A stretch of DNA of 35,550 bases, from assembly GCA_017451545.1 (NCBI GenBank), contig JAFTOB010000049.1, positions 1 through 35,550 on the forward strand, in the 5' to 3' direction. Under the pieces are notes generated by a model, which searched no databases, had not been told where the DNA came from, and was given only the letters and a program-made list of their open reading frames with translations. Position 1 is the first letter of the stretch. Every line of letters begins with the position of its first letter. The translations under genes and the position numbers were made by a program. This DNA comes from Clostridia bacterium (GTDB taxonomy: Bacteria; Bacillota; Clostridia; Oscillospirales; CAG-272). Of the stretch, positions 1-9,641 are shown one piece after another.

Positions 1-610
1 GGGGCTCGTTGGCGGGATCCTCCAGATCCAGGCCCTCGTGGCTCAGATGCCACAGGTTCTTATCCTTGGAGTAGTTGGTCTCACGGCTGATCTTCAGGGG
101 CACATTGTGGGCCTCAGCGTAGTCGATCTCCTCGTCACGGGACTTGATATCCCACTCACGCCAGGGGGCAATGATCGGAATATTGGGAGCGAAGTACTTG
201 AGGGTCAGCTCAAAGCGGACCTGGTCGTTACCCTTACCGGTGCAGCCGTGGCAGATAGCGTCGGCGCCCTCCTTGATAGCGATCTCGGCAAGACCCTTTG
301 CGATGCAGGGACGTGCGTGGGAGGTACCGAGCAGGTACTCCTCGTAGATAGCGCCGGCCTTTACGCAGGGGATGATGTATTCGTCTACGTACTCGTCGGT
401 AAGATCGAGGACGTAGAGCTTGGACGCTCCGGTTTTGAGAGCCTTCTCTTCAAGTCCCTCAAGCTCGTCGGCCTGACCGACGTTACCCGAAACGGCAATT
501 ACCTCGCAATTATTGTAATTTTCCTTGAGCCACGGGATGATGATGGACGTATCAAGTCCGCCCGAATAGGCAAGGACGACTTTTTTAATATTTTCTTTGT
601 TAGTGATCAT
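1..610 (-). CDS. argG: Argininosuccinate synthase, N-terminal part (runs off the window)
   Basis: Argininosuccinate synthase joins citrulline and aspartate with ATP in the cytoplasm, the penultimate step of arginine synthesis. The first 203 codons lie in the window; the family is about 400 residues, so the 3' half is outside. Residues 12-20 read AYSGGLDTS, the ATP-pyrophosphatase P-loop. Further on are [14 protein letters not shown], the nucleotide and citrulline/aspartate binding segment, and APWREWD, both typical of ArgG. The ATG at 608-610 is preceded by GGAGG (read on the minus strand) four bases upstream, which fixes the start. It has its own consensus promoter, and a possible arginine operator lies farther upstream. 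Its divergent neighbour is trkA. No other arginine gene is visible here; argH would be expected downstream, outside the window. Confidence 0.97.
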   Translation of the reverse strand, partial: MITNKENIKKVVLAYSGGLDTSIIIPWLKENYNNCEVIAVSGNVGQADELEGLEEKALKTGASKLYVLDLTDEYVDEYIIPCVKAGAIYEEYLLGTSHARPCIAKGLAEIAIKEGADAICHGCTGKGNDQVRFELTLKYFAPNIPIIAPWREWDIKSRDEEIDYAEAHNVPLKISRETNYSKDKNLWHLSHEGLDLEDPANEP

Positions 611-651
611 AATAGCCTCCGAAAAAAGTGTTTATCAAATAATACCCCGAT

Positions 652-680
652 ATTATATACCCGCTTTTCGTTTTTGTCAA
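652..680 (-). promoter_or_regulatory. Sigma-A promoter of argG
   Basis: Read on the minus strand, TTGACA (680-675) and TATAAT (657-652) are separated by exactly 17 bp. Transcription would start near 645 and give a leader of about 35 bases before the argG start. Confidence 0.85.
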
Positions 681-760
681 TAGGTTTTTGAAAAAAATAT
701 AAATTATTTTTGCATATTTTTGCAATGATGCGTTAAAAATGTGTATATTTTCAAAAATGC

Positions 761-775
761 GTGAATAAAATTCGA
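761..775. promoter_or_regulatory. Possible ArgR/AhrC (ARG box) half of the argG control region
   Basis: GTGAATAAAATTCGA is an imperfect palindrome close to the ARG box core TGAAT-AT-rich-ATTCA, with one base less between the half sites. It lies about 80 bp upstream of the argG -35 in an AT-rich divergent spacer. ArgR operators often come in pairs and usually overlap the promoter, and I see no good second copy, so this is tentative. Confidence 0.3.
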
Positions 776-832
776 AAAAATGCATACAAATCGGATTTTG
801 GAAGAAGCCCGGCGGTTATTTTTCGTTTGCTC

Positions 833-861
833 TTGAAAAATTCGCCGCGTAGTGTTATAAT
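833..861 (+). promoter_or_regulatory. Promoter of the trk operon
   Basis: TTGAAA (833-838) and TATAAT (856-861) are spaced by 17 bp. Transcription would begin near 868, about 27 bases before the trkA start. Confidence 0.8.
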
Positions 862-894
862 GAATATGTATATTTAGTTTGAAAGGTAATGCTT

Positions 895-2253
895 ATGAAT
901 ATAGTTATTGTCGGTGGCGGAACCGTTGGCTCTGCCATCTGCGCACAGCTTGCGCTTGAGGACCACGACGTGACCATAGTGGACGCCGACCCCGATTCTC
1001 TGGCCGAGATTGCCAACAGCTGTGACGTTTTCGGAGTCGTGGGCAACGGAGCCGAGCTTTCGGTCCTGCGCAAGGCGGGGGCAGAGAATGCCGAGCTGCT
1101 GATCGCCGTGTCCCCCGATGACGAGATCAACATTCTTTGCTGTGCCGCGGCCAAGAAGCTGGGCACGAGCCACACGGTGGCGCGCGTCCGAAACCCCGAA
1201 TACACCGAGCTTATGCGCCTTTTGCAGAGCGAGATGAACCTGTCCTTTACCATAAACCCCGAGCTGGCGGCGGCAAAGGAGATATACCGTCTGCTTCGTT
1301 TCCCGTCGGCGGCAAAGATCGACACCTTCTGCCACGGAAAGGTAGAGCTTGCCGAGATTACGGTGGCGGCCGATTCGCCCCTTTGCGGTCTGACCCTCAT
1401 CGATCTGCGCAAAAAGCTGAGCACCCGTTTTCTTGTCTGCGGCGTTCTGCGCGACGGCGAGGCCTATATACCCGCCGGTGACTTTCTGATCCGCGCGGGA
1501 GACACCATCGGCGTCACGGCTCCCGACAAGGAAATCGCCAAGTTCTTCAAGGAGATCGGCGTTTACAAAAACCCCATCAAAAACGTGCTCATCGTCGGCG
1601 GCGGCCGAACCACCTACTATCTTGAGCAGATGCTCAAGGAGGGTAAGATCAAGTCCACCGTGGTCGAGCGCGACGCCGAGCTTTGCGAGGAGCTGGCCAA
1701 CGATTACCGTGATTGCACCGTCATCTGCGACAACGGTACCCGTCAGGAGACTCTCCTTGAGGCGGGCATCGACAGAGCCGACGCCTTCCTCGCGCTTTCG
1801 GACGTGGACGAGGAGAACGCCATCATTTCGATGTACGCCAAGACCCGCGAGGTGAGCAAGATCATCACTATGATCAGCCGCATTTCCTACGTTGATTTCT
1901 TTAAGAGCGCGGGACTTGAAAGTATCGTTTCGCCCCGTTCCTCCACGGCCTCCTACATTCTGCGCTACGTCCGATCAATGGCGAACTCCGCCGATTCCTC
2001 GGCCATCGAGTCGCTCCACAAAATAATGAACGACAGGATCGAGGCGTTAGAGCTTTCGGTCAAGGACGATATCCCCGAGCTTACCAACCTTCCGCTGAAG
2101 CGGCTTCGCCCCCGCGCCGGCGTGCTTATCGCCTGCATAGTGCGCGGCGGTGACGTGATCATCCCCGGCGGTGACGATTGCATCACTAAGGGTGACTCGG
2201 TCATAATTATGAGTACGGGCAACCGTATAAACAGTCTGAAGGACATTATCTGA
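895..2253 (+). CDS. trkA: Trk potassium uptake regulatory subunit TrkA
   Basis: TrkA is the cytoplasmic NAD(H)/nucleotide-binding gating ring of the Trk potassium channel. The 452-residue protein has the duplicated form: two RCK units, each a Rossmann RCK_N domain followed by an RCK_C domain. The first dinucleotide motif, IVGGGTVG, begins at residue 4; the second, IVGGGRTTYYLE, sits near residue 230. The C-terminal RCK_C ends in a segment rich in GDxVIIPGGDD-like turns. An ATG at 889 is in frame, but AAAGG at 882-886 is only two bases from it and eight bases from the ATG at 895, so 895 is preferred. trkH starts one base after the stop codon, so the two are co-transcribed and probably translationally coupled. 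Confidence 0.95.
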   Translation: MNIVIVGGGTVGSAICAQLALEDHDVTIVDADPDSLAEIANSCDVFGVVGNGAELSVLRKAGAENAELLIAVSPDDEINILCCAAAKKLGTSHTVARVRNPEYTELMRLLQSEMNLSFTINPELAAAKEIYRLLRFPSAAKIDTFCHGKVELAEITVAADSPLCGLTLIDLRKKLSTRFLVCGVLRDGEAYIPAGDFLIRAGDTIGVTAPDKEIAKFFKEIGVYKNPIKNVLIVGGGRTTYYLEQMLKEGKIKSTVVERDAELCEELANDYRDCTVICDNGTRQETLLEAGIDRADAFLALSDVDEENAIISMYAKTREVSKIITMISRISYVDFFKSAGLESIVSPRSSTASYILRYVRSMANSADSSAIESLHKIMNDRIEALELSVKDDIPELTNLPLKRLRPRAGVLIACIVRGGDVIIPGGDDCITKGDSVIIMSTGNRINSLKDII

Positions 2254-2254
2254 T

Positions 2255-3700
2255 ATGAATTACCGTATGCTCGGATACCTTCTCGGTATCATTCTTCTGA
2301 TCGAGGCAGCACTGATGGCGTTGCCGACCGTGGTCTCGGCCATATACGGCGAAGCCGTCTGGCCCTTCCTCGTGACCATGGCCGCGCTGATAGTAATAGC
2401 CGCGCCCTTCGTTATATTCAAGCCGAAGGACACGGGCATCTATGCCCGAGAGGGCTTTGTCTGCGTCGGTGCGGCGTGGATACTTATGTCTGCCTTCGGT
2501 GCGCTGCCCTTCGTTATCAGCGGCGCGATCCCCAATTATATAGATGCGTTTTTTGAGACCGTTTCGGGCTTTACCACCACGGGCTCGTCTATTTTGCGTG
2601 CTGTGGAGGGTCTGCCCATGGGCATTCTTTTCTGGCGCAGCTTTACCCACTGGGTAGGCGGCATGGGAGTGCTTGTATTTATGCTGGCCATTATGCCCTC
2701 GGACAACGGGCGGGCCATGTATCTGCTCCGCGCCGAGGTTCCCGGCCCCACAAAGGACAAGCTGGTTCCGAAGATGCGGCAGTCGGCTCTCATACTTTAC
2801 GGCATTTACGTTATATTGACGGTCATTATGGTGGTGGCCCTGCTCTTTACGGGTATGGATCTTTATGATTCGCTGGTCAATTCCTTTGCCACGGCGGGAA
2901 CGGGCGGCTTTTCGGTCAAGAATGCCTCCATTGCGGGCTACAATAACCCCGCGGCCGAGTGGATCATCGCCGTATTTATGGTAATGTTCGGAGTAAATTT
3001 CAATATATATTTTCTGATTCTCGTAAAAAAGCTTAAAAACATTGTGAGAAACGAGGAGCTGAGAATATACTTTATTATCTGCACCGCGGCGGCCGCCGTG
3101 ATTAGCATAAATACCATCTCCTCCATAGCGGGGCTTGGCATAGCCGACGGAATCAGGAATGCCTTCTTCCAGGTGGCTACGATCATTTCGACTACCGGAT
3201 TTTCAACCGCCGACTACGCGCTTTGGCCGTCTTTGTCAAAAACCGTGTTGGTGCTTCTTATGATCACGGGAGCCTGCGCGGGTTAGACAGCGGGCGGTAT
3301 GAAAGTATCGCGTGTTATTCTTTCCGTTAAAAATATTTTTCGCAGCATAAAGCAGGTCATACGTCCAAAGTCCGTTAATCCCGTGAGAATGGACGGTGAA
3401 ACGGTTCCCGATTCGACGTTGCAGTCTACGGCGTCATACGTGTCGGTATATTTTGCGGCTATCGTTCTCTGCGTGCTGGTAATTTCTGTTGACGGCTTCA
3501 ATTTCGAAACCAACGTAACGGCCACTCTTGCCTGCCTTAATAACATAGGCCCCGGTCTCGGCGCTGTCGGCCCTACCGGTAATTTTGCCGATTTTTCAAT
3601 GCTGTCAAAGCTGGTGCTGTCCCTTGTTATGCTTGTGGGCAGGCTTGAATTTATGCCACTGCTCATTCTTTTCTCTCCCACCACCTGGAAGAGACACTGA
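2255..3700 (+). pseudogene. trkH: Trk potassium channel TrkH, interrupted by an in-frame TAG
   Basis: TrkH is the potassium-conducting membrane subunit partnered by TrkA. The frame from 2255 to 3700 encodes about 481 residues, the normal TrkH size, but codon 344 (3284-3286) is TAG. The first part (343 residues) holds three membrane-pore-membrane repeats, with filter segments SGFTTTGSS, ATAGTGGFS and ISTTGFSTA. It ends in GACAG, exactly where the family has GxCAGSTxGG, the intramembrane gating loop. After the stop the frame continues TAGGMKVSR, then the fourth repeat with filter LNNIGPGLG. The stop replaces the conserved Ser and is one base from the Ser codon TCG. Both halves look intact and under constraint, so this is a recent nonsense mutation, a readthrough or a sequence error. 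No Shine-Dalgarno precedes the ATG at 3299, which argues against a separate second gene. Confidence 0.9.
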
Positions 3701-3709
3701 GGGCGCGGT

Positions 3710-4216
3710 ATGTACGTTTACGAGCCGAAGCCCGACAGGCGCGGGGCGCACAGTTTGATCATTCTCTGCCTCAGCGCGGCTTTGATGCTGCTGTGGCCGA
3801 CGGACATCGACAGCTTTTGGCGGTCTGTCTGCATCGCGTGCGGCGCGCTTGCACTCTTCTGCGCATTTTTGCTGGCCTGCCGATATCTCCTTACGTCCTA
3901 CGTTTACAGAGTCGAGGAGCGCGACGGGTTCGGGTATGACCTGACAGTTGAGCAGATCTTCGTTAAGCGGCGGCGCACACTTTGCCGAATTGCCATCGAG
4001 GATATAGAAAGTCTTGAGGCGGTCGAGGGCAAGCGAAAGAAGAATAAAAGAAAAAAGTCCGCACCAAAGTGCGTGACTTACAAGTATTTTTCCGAGCTTT
4101 TCTGCCGCAGGTATCTTATAATGGAGCTTCCCGAGGAGGATGCGCGCGTCCGCGTGATCATCACCCCCGACGAAAAGCTGACGGGGATACTGAGGGAGCT
4201 TTCGGGGCATATGTGA
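3710..4216 (+). CDS. Small membrane protein with two transmembrane helices and a basic cytoplasmic tail
   Basis: I do not recognise a named family. The 168-residue product has two hydrophobic segments, roughly residues 15-30 and 38-58. A soluble part follows with a YRVEERDGFGYDL start, resembling the beta-strand layout of bacterial PH-like (YdbT/DUF304-type) domains. A lysine/arginine-rich patch lies near residue 105. GAGGG about six bases before the ATG serves as ribosome binding site. It begins nine bases after trkH and is the last gene before a terminator, so it belongs to the trk operon; a link to potassium uptake is inferred only from position. It is unaffected by the trkH stop except through possible polarity. 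Confidence 0.75.
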   Translation: MYVYEPKPDRRGAHSLIILCLSAALMLLWPTDIDSFWRSVCIACGALALFCAFLLACRYLLTSYVYRVEERDGFGYDLTVEQIFVKRRRTLCRIAIEDIESLEAVEGKRKKNKRKKSAPKCVTYKYFSELFCRRYLIMELPEEDARVRVIITPDEKLTGILRELSGHM

Positions 4217-4236
4217 TCTGACAATATGAATAGCAC

Positions 4237-4268
4237 AGCGGGGCTGATGATCAGCCCCGCTAAATTTT
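4237..4268 (+). terminator. Intrinsic terminator of the trk operon
   Basis: A perfect 11-bp stem, AGCGGGGCTGA with TCAGCCCCGCT around a TGA loop (4237-4261), is followed by a short T tract at 4265-4269. It sits between the convergent 3' ends of the trk operon and the WG-repeat lipoprotein gene. It is nearly identical to the hairpin at 6350-6373. Confidence 0.85.
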
Positions 4269-4273
4269 TGATG

Positions 4274-5872
4274 TTATTCTTTAGTCCATCTTACACCGTC
4301 GATTATTAAATCGTCGCCGTCCTTTTGGATCGTGTGTTCGCCGTTTCTGTCGCTTGCAATCAAACCGTGATAACGCCACATATCCAAAACAAGTCTTCCT
4401 TTTTCATTAATGTAATATTCTCCGCTGAAGGAGTTTTCTCCGTAATCCTGACCGTAATTTTCAATGTATTTTACACTTCCGTTGGAGTAGAATTCAAGTT
4501 TATCTATGTTTCCATACCAATCTACTTCCACGGAATAGCGCCCGACCAATTCGGATATCTCCATCGTCTTGGGAGCAAGCACGGTCTTGCCGGTTGTGTC
4601 AATTACTGTGGTGTAATCGATTATAGCATATCCGTCATTTCCCGTAGTAAGTATATTTTCGTATTTGGGCTGTGCCACCAATTCGCCGCGCTTGTTAATG
4701 CATCCCCACATCGTATCTTCCACTTGTACCGCGCAAAGGCCGTTAGACCCCAATGCAGTCACCTCGGTATACTGAGGCTCTATTACCCATTCACCGTGCG
4801 GATCAATAAATCCCCAAAGATAAGTTGATGCATCCTGCGCAGCACAAAGATCGTTTGAGAATGTGCAGAGGGGATCAACATAATTACTGCTATTTGTTTT
4901 AAAGGATATGTTTTTTTGAGGAGCCATAAGGACGTTGCCCTTACTGTCAACCGTTGCGTAATAGTATATATTGTCTTTGTTTTTCAAAACGACCGTTGCG
5001 ATCTGGCCCAAAGAGTTGTTGGATGATGAAACTTGATAATAGCAGTTAACCCCTTGGAAGGACTCTATTTTCTTTACGTCTACTGTCCAGGTATCGGTTT
5101 TTGGGGTGAAAGAGGGATCGTATTCGGATACGTTGAAGTAATGTGTGAAGTAGTTCTTTACCGAGCCGTCGGGCTGTACCGCTAAATTTTCATTATAAGA
5201 TACATCCGGAATTTCCGCAATTTTCCTTGCATCTTTGGCCGAATAATACGTCAGAGTGTAAACGTAACCGGTGAATTCTTCTATACGTGTTTCTACCGCG
5301 AAATATCCGTTGCTTATTTCGCCGATGGCGGAAACACCGTCTTTTCCTATTTCAAACAGTATTTTGCCGGTCTTATCGATTATTTTTGAACCGAAGGCAA
5401 CATAATTATATTCGGCAAACGAGGGGATATCAGACCATTCTCCACGGTTTGATAGTGACAAGGGAACGGAGACCTCCGGAGTAGCGATGACATTTCCGTT
5501 AATATCTATATAGCCGTATGTTTGTTTATATCCTCTCCAAGAAGAAGGAGATTGACCGCGAACTGTGAACGGAGCCACTCCGTTATTAAAGGGGCCTATT
5601 GATTCAAAGCCGGGTATGTTATAAACTTCAGCAAGATTGGAGGTACTGTTGCTGCCGCTGCTTTCTCCTTCGTTACCTTTGTTCTCGCCGTTGCCTCCGC
5701 TGACAGGGGGATCGCTGACGTCGCCGTTTTCTTTCGTTGTTTCCTTCGTTGCTTCGTTCGTTTCGCTTTCGTTTCCGTCATTGCGGTTGCTGTCTGCATT
5801 TTTGCCGGAGTCGCAGGCCACAATAGAGATGCACAGAAGCAGAGCTACGATTGCCAAAAGCAGTTTTTTCAT
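4274..5872 (-). CDS. WG-repeat lipoprotein
   Basis: The 532-residue product starts with a lipoprotein signal: a basic MKK, a hydrophobic run and the lipobox IVAC at about residues 17-20. It is therefore exported and lipid-anchored. A low-complexity linker rich in Asn, Glu, Ser and Gly follows (about 21-80), then WG-type repeats such as YGYIDINGNVIATPE, WGFIDPHGEWVIEPQY and WGCINKRGELVAQPKY. The last 90 residues form a separate beta-rich unit beginning ELVGRYSVEVD. WG repeats form propeller-like folds of unknown ligand. AAAGGAG nine bases before the ATG is a clear ribosome binding site, with a consensus promoter upstream. The gene is visibly richer in A+T than its neighbours. It is divergent from an XRE regulator with which it shares a promoter region, so it may be that regulator's target. 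Confidence 0.9.
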   Translation of the reverse strand: MKKLLLAIVALLLCISIVACDSGKNADSNRNDGNESETNEATKETTKENGDVSDPPVSGGNGENKGNEGESSGSNSTSNLAEVYNIPGFESIGPFNNGVAPFTVRGQSPSSWRGYKQTYGYIDINGNVIATPEVSVPLSLSNRGEWSDIPSFAEYNYVAFGSKIIDKTGKILFEIGKDGVSAIGEISNGYFAVETRIEEFTGYVYTLTYYSAKDARKIAEIPDVSYNENLAVQPDGSVKNYFTHYFNVSEYDPSFTPKTDTWTVDVKKIESFQGVNCYYQVSSSNNSLGQIATVVLKNKDNIYYYATVDSKGNVLMAPQKNISFKTNSSNYVDPLCTFSNDLCAAQDASTYLWGFIDPHGEWVIEPQYTEVTALGSNGLCAVQVEDTMWGCINKRGELVAQPKYENILTTGNDGYAIIDYTTVIDTTGKTVLAPKTMEISELVGRYSVEVDWYGNIDKLEFYSNGSVKYIENYGQDYGENSFSGEYYINEKGRLVLDMWRYHGLIASDRNGEHTIQKDGDDLIIDGVRWTKE

Positions 5873-5907
5873 TTGTTTTTTTCTCCTTTAACGATAAAAT
5901 CAGAATA

Positions 5908-5981
5908 ATAGGAATTATTCTTCCTGTATTATAGCATCAAAGCTCCTTTTTGTCAATAGAAATTAGAGGTATAATTCCTAT
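5908..5981. promoter_or_regulatory. Paired inverted 11-mers in the lipoprotein/XRE divergent promoter region
   Basis: ATAGGAATTAT at 5908-5918 and its exact reverse complement ATAATTCCTAT at 5971-5981 are separated by 52 bp. The first lies just after the -10 of the leftward lipoprotein promoter. The second overlaps a TATAAT (5970-5975) that could be the -10 for the rightward regulator gene. This is a plausible operator pair for the XRE protein; binding is inferred, not shown. Confidence 0.4.
5928..5956 (-). promoter_or_regulatory. Promoter of the WG-repeat lipoprotein gene
   Basis: On the minus strand TTGACA (5956-5951) and TATAAT (5933-5928) are 17 bp apart, a consensus sigma-A promoter. 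Confidence 0.85.
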
Positions 5982-6005
5982 ATAAATATGTTTGGAGGAA
6001 TTATG

Positions 6006-6332
6006 ATGCTTGTTTTTGATTTTATCGCCATCGGAAATAAATTATATTCGATTCGAAAGAAAACCGGAATGACGCAGGCTCAGGTGGCCGAAGCCGCCGG
6101 TCTTTCCGATCGGACATATGCGGACATTGAGCGCGGAAGCGTCAATATGAGGATCGAATCGTTCCTCAAAATATGCAACGTTCTGCACGTTACGCCCAAC
6201 GAGATCCTTACAGAGGAAGGAGATGCCTCCGTAGACGTAAACGGAATTTTGGGCAAGCTGGCGGCTCGGTCTCCGAAGGAGCAACAAACGGCGATGAAGC
6301 TTTTGGAGGTATATCTGAACTCTCTTGAGTGA
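6006..6332 (+). CDS. XRE-family helix-turn-helix regulator
   Basis: This small cytoplasmic DNA-binding protein has 108 residues from the chosen start. The HTH_3 domain occupies about residues 8-65: it has KKTGMTQAQVAEAAGLS followed by DRTYADIERG, the typical turn and recognition helix of Cro/CI-like regulators. A short C-terminal helix ends in LLEVYLNSLE. GGAGG at 5994-5998 lies between an upstream in-frame ATG (5988), which is therefore unlikely, and the ATGs at 6003 and 6006; spacing favours 6006. It is divergent from the lipoprotein gene and probably controls that promoter and its own. Confidence 0.88.
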   Translation: MLVFDFIAIGNKLYSIRKKTGMTQAQVAEAAGLSDRTYADIERGSVNMRIESFLKICNVLHVTPNEILTEEGDASVDVNGILGKLAARSPKEQQTAMKLLEVYLNSLE

Positions 6333-6349
6333 TGAGTAGAATAATAAAA

Positions 6350-6379
6350 ACGGGGCTGAAGGATCAGCCCCGTGAATTT
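6350..6379. terminator. Bidirectional terminator between the XRE gene and hpf
   Basis: ACGGGGCTGA (6350-6359) pairs perfectly with TCAGCCCCGT (6364-6373) around AGGA. A T tract follows on the plus strand, and an A tract precedes (T tract on the minus strand), so it can end both convergent genes. It is nearly the same sequence as the hairpin at 4237-4261. Confidence 0.85.
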
Positions 6380-6380
6380 T

Positions 6381-6914
6381 TTATTCCTCGTGTGTGGGTG
6401 TGATGAGTCCGTACTCACCGTCGGTTCTGGCGTAGACCACGCAGGTGTCGCCACTTGCGGCGTCCTCAAATACGAAGAAGCTGTGACCCAGCAGGTTCAT
6501 CTGCAGTATGGCTTCCTCGGCCGACATAGGCTTGAAGTAGAAGGATTTCTTGTGGATCACAAATTCCTCGTCCTCCTCCACTGTTTCGGGTGCGGGTGCG
6601 GCTGCGGCCTCGATCTGTGCGGCGCGGACGCGCTTGCCGAGCTTGGTCTTGAATTTTCTGATCTGGCGCTCAATTGAATCTATATCCCTATCCAGCGCGT
6701 CGCGGAAGGTGGCTTCCTCGGCCTCGCTACGGAAAAGCGTGCTTGCGACGTTGATGGTTACCTCGAGCCTTTCTTTATTGTGGCGGCGGCTGAAGGTTAC
6801 CGTCGTATCCGCTTCCTCGTAAAAATACTTATCCAGCTTTTCGAGTTTTTTGGCCACAAGCTCCTTGAGGTCCTGCGGAACGGTCATCTGTCTGCCAACT
6901 GTTGTGATCTTCAT
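6381..6914 (-). CDS. hpf: Ribosome hibernation promoting factor, long form
   Basis: Long HPF binds the 30S decoding region and pairs ribosomes into inactive 100S dimers in stationary phase. The 177-residue product has the N-terminal S30AE fold (about 1-100, beginning MKITTVGRQMTV). An Ala/Pro/Glu linker (about 102-118) follows, and then the C-terminal dimerisation domain with IHKKSFYFKPMS and AILQMNLLGHSFFVF. This layout and length are those of Gram-positive long HPF. AAAGGAGG stands eight bases before the ATG. It is a single-gene unit with its own promoter and a shared terminator. Confidence 0.96.
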   Translation of the reverse strand: MKITTVGRQMTVPQDLKELVAKKLEKLDKYFYEEADTTVTFSRRHNKERLEVTINVASTLFRSEAEEATFRDALDRDIDSIERQIRKFKTKLGKRVRAAQIEAAAAPAPETVEEDEEFVIHKKSFYFKPMSAEEAILQMNLLGHSFFVFEDAASGDTCVVYARTDGEYGLITPTHEE

Positions 6915-6968
6915 AGTTCTACCTCCTTTAGGTGTTTTGGGAGGCGGGAGGCGCCTCCCTGTAAATAC

Positions 6969-6997
6969 ATTATATCATTTTTTTGCTTTCTTGTAAA
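6969..6997 (-). promoter_or_regulatory. Promoter of hpf
   Basis: On the minus strand TTTACA (6997-6992) and TATAAT (6974-6969) are 17 bp apart, upstream of the strong hpf ribosome binding site. I saw no obvious sigma-B or sigma-H element. Confidence 0.7.
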
Positions 6998-7088
6998 TAG
7001 TCAAATAAAAAATTAAGAAAAATTTCAAAATTTTGTGTAATTTGTACAAATAAATTTCAAAAAAGATTATAAAAAAGCAAAGTCGAGA

Positions 7089-7116
7089 TTGACTTTTCGG
7101 CAAAATGTGGTACAAT
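7089..7116 (+). promoter_or_regulatory. Promoter of ligA
   Basis: TTGACT (7089-7094) and TACAAT (7111-7116) with a 16-bp spacer lie 33 bp before the ligA start. Confidence 0.6.
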
Positions 7117-7118
7117 AA

Positions 7119-9119
<2,001 letters not shown>

Positions 9120-9143
9120 TCTCAAATTTTGCTCGAGGAGTTA

Positions 9144-9168
9144 AACGGCGTTAAAGTTCACCGCCGTT
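9144..9168 (+). other. Hairpin in the spacer after ligA
   Basis: AACGGCG (9144-9150) and CGCCGTT (9162-9168) form a 7-bp stem with an 11-base loop. There is no T tract, so it is not a convincing terminator. It lies directly upstream of the repeated leader element. Confidence 0.4.
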
Positions 9169-9184
9169 GCCGATGGTTCACCCG

Positions 9185-9290
9185 TTCACGCAAGGTAAAA
9201 ACGCTTTCGGATCAAAGATCAGATCCTCGAGGCGGCTACGTTTTTTCAACAGATTTTGTACCGCCGCGAGGCGGTGGAATGGAGATTAAA
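9185..9290 (+). repeat. Repeated leader element, copy A
   Basis: Bases 9186-9236 match 24346-24396 at 48 of 51 positions, and a weaker resemblance continues to the start codon of the next gene in both copies. The shared core contains CACGCAAGGTAAAAACGC. A GGATC/GATCC stem (9209-9213 with about 9222-9226) becomes GGATT/GATCC in the other copy, where a G-U pair keeps it. Just before the Shine-Dalgarno is a CCGCC-GCGA-GGCGG hairpin (9261-9274); the other copy has a different GC hairpin in the same place. This looks like a structured 5' leader or a small dispersed element. I do not recognise it as a known riboswitch. Confidence 0.7.
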
Positions 9291-9608
9291 ATGAAAAAGA
9301 TCAGCGTTTGCGGCGTTGTGGCTGTTCCTGTTCTGGCCCTTGGCAACGTTTTGCATTTGCCGTTCAGTATATGGCTTTTTTCGGAACAGGCGCAAACCGG
9401 CTTCGGCTTCGGTACCAATATTGAAATGGGGGCTTTGTTTGTCTGGCTTGCGGAATTTCTTTGTATTCCGTTTGTTTTGGCCGGGCTTACGCTGTTCGTC
9501 ATTTCGATCGTGCGACAGGCACGTGCGCCGCTTATTGTGACAAACGCCGTTTTGCTTTCGCTTTTGCTGCTTCAAATAAGCTTGACGAATTTATTTATGC
9601 ATATATAA
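9291..9608 (+). CDS. Small hydrophobic membrane protein
   Basis: This 105-residue protein of unknown function has three hydrophobic stretches, roughly residues 5-28, 45-70 and 76-100, separated by short polar loops such as SEQAQTGFGFGTNIE. It is probably an integral membrane protein with no recognisable motif. GGAG at 9281-9284, six bases before the ATG at 9291, decides this start; a longer frame from 9129 would have to read through the repeated leader element. It is a single gene between ligA and the convergent tRNA-Gly. Confidence 0.7.
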   Translation: MKKISVCGVVAVPVLALGNVLHLPFSIWLFSEQAQTGFGFGTNIEMGALFVWLAEFLCIPFVLAGLTLFVISIVRQARAPLIVTNAVLLSLLLLQISLTNLFMHI

Positions 9609-9638
9609 AAAGCGTTGACGCCATAAAGACGCCAACGC
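9607..9638 (-). terminator. Intrinsic terminator of tRNA-Gly
   Basis: On the minus strand GCGTTG (9638-9633) pairs with CAACGC (9617-9612), with an imperfect GC-rich inner stem, and is followed by TTTTT (9611-9607). It starts three bases after the CCA end of the tRNA gene and reaches the stop codon of the convergent membrane protein gene. Confidence 0.8.
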
Positions 9639-9641
9639 CGC

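Noticed and set aside
3299-3700. A separate gene starting at ATG 3299
   Set aside because: There is no ribosome binding site, and the sequence is the direct in-frame continuation of TrkH after the TAG.
9186-9236. Resemblance of CACGCAAGGTAAAAACGC to the start of a c-di-GMP-I riboswitch
   Set aside because: The later conserved parts, including the GACGCAAAGCC-type receptor and the second helix, are missing in both copies.
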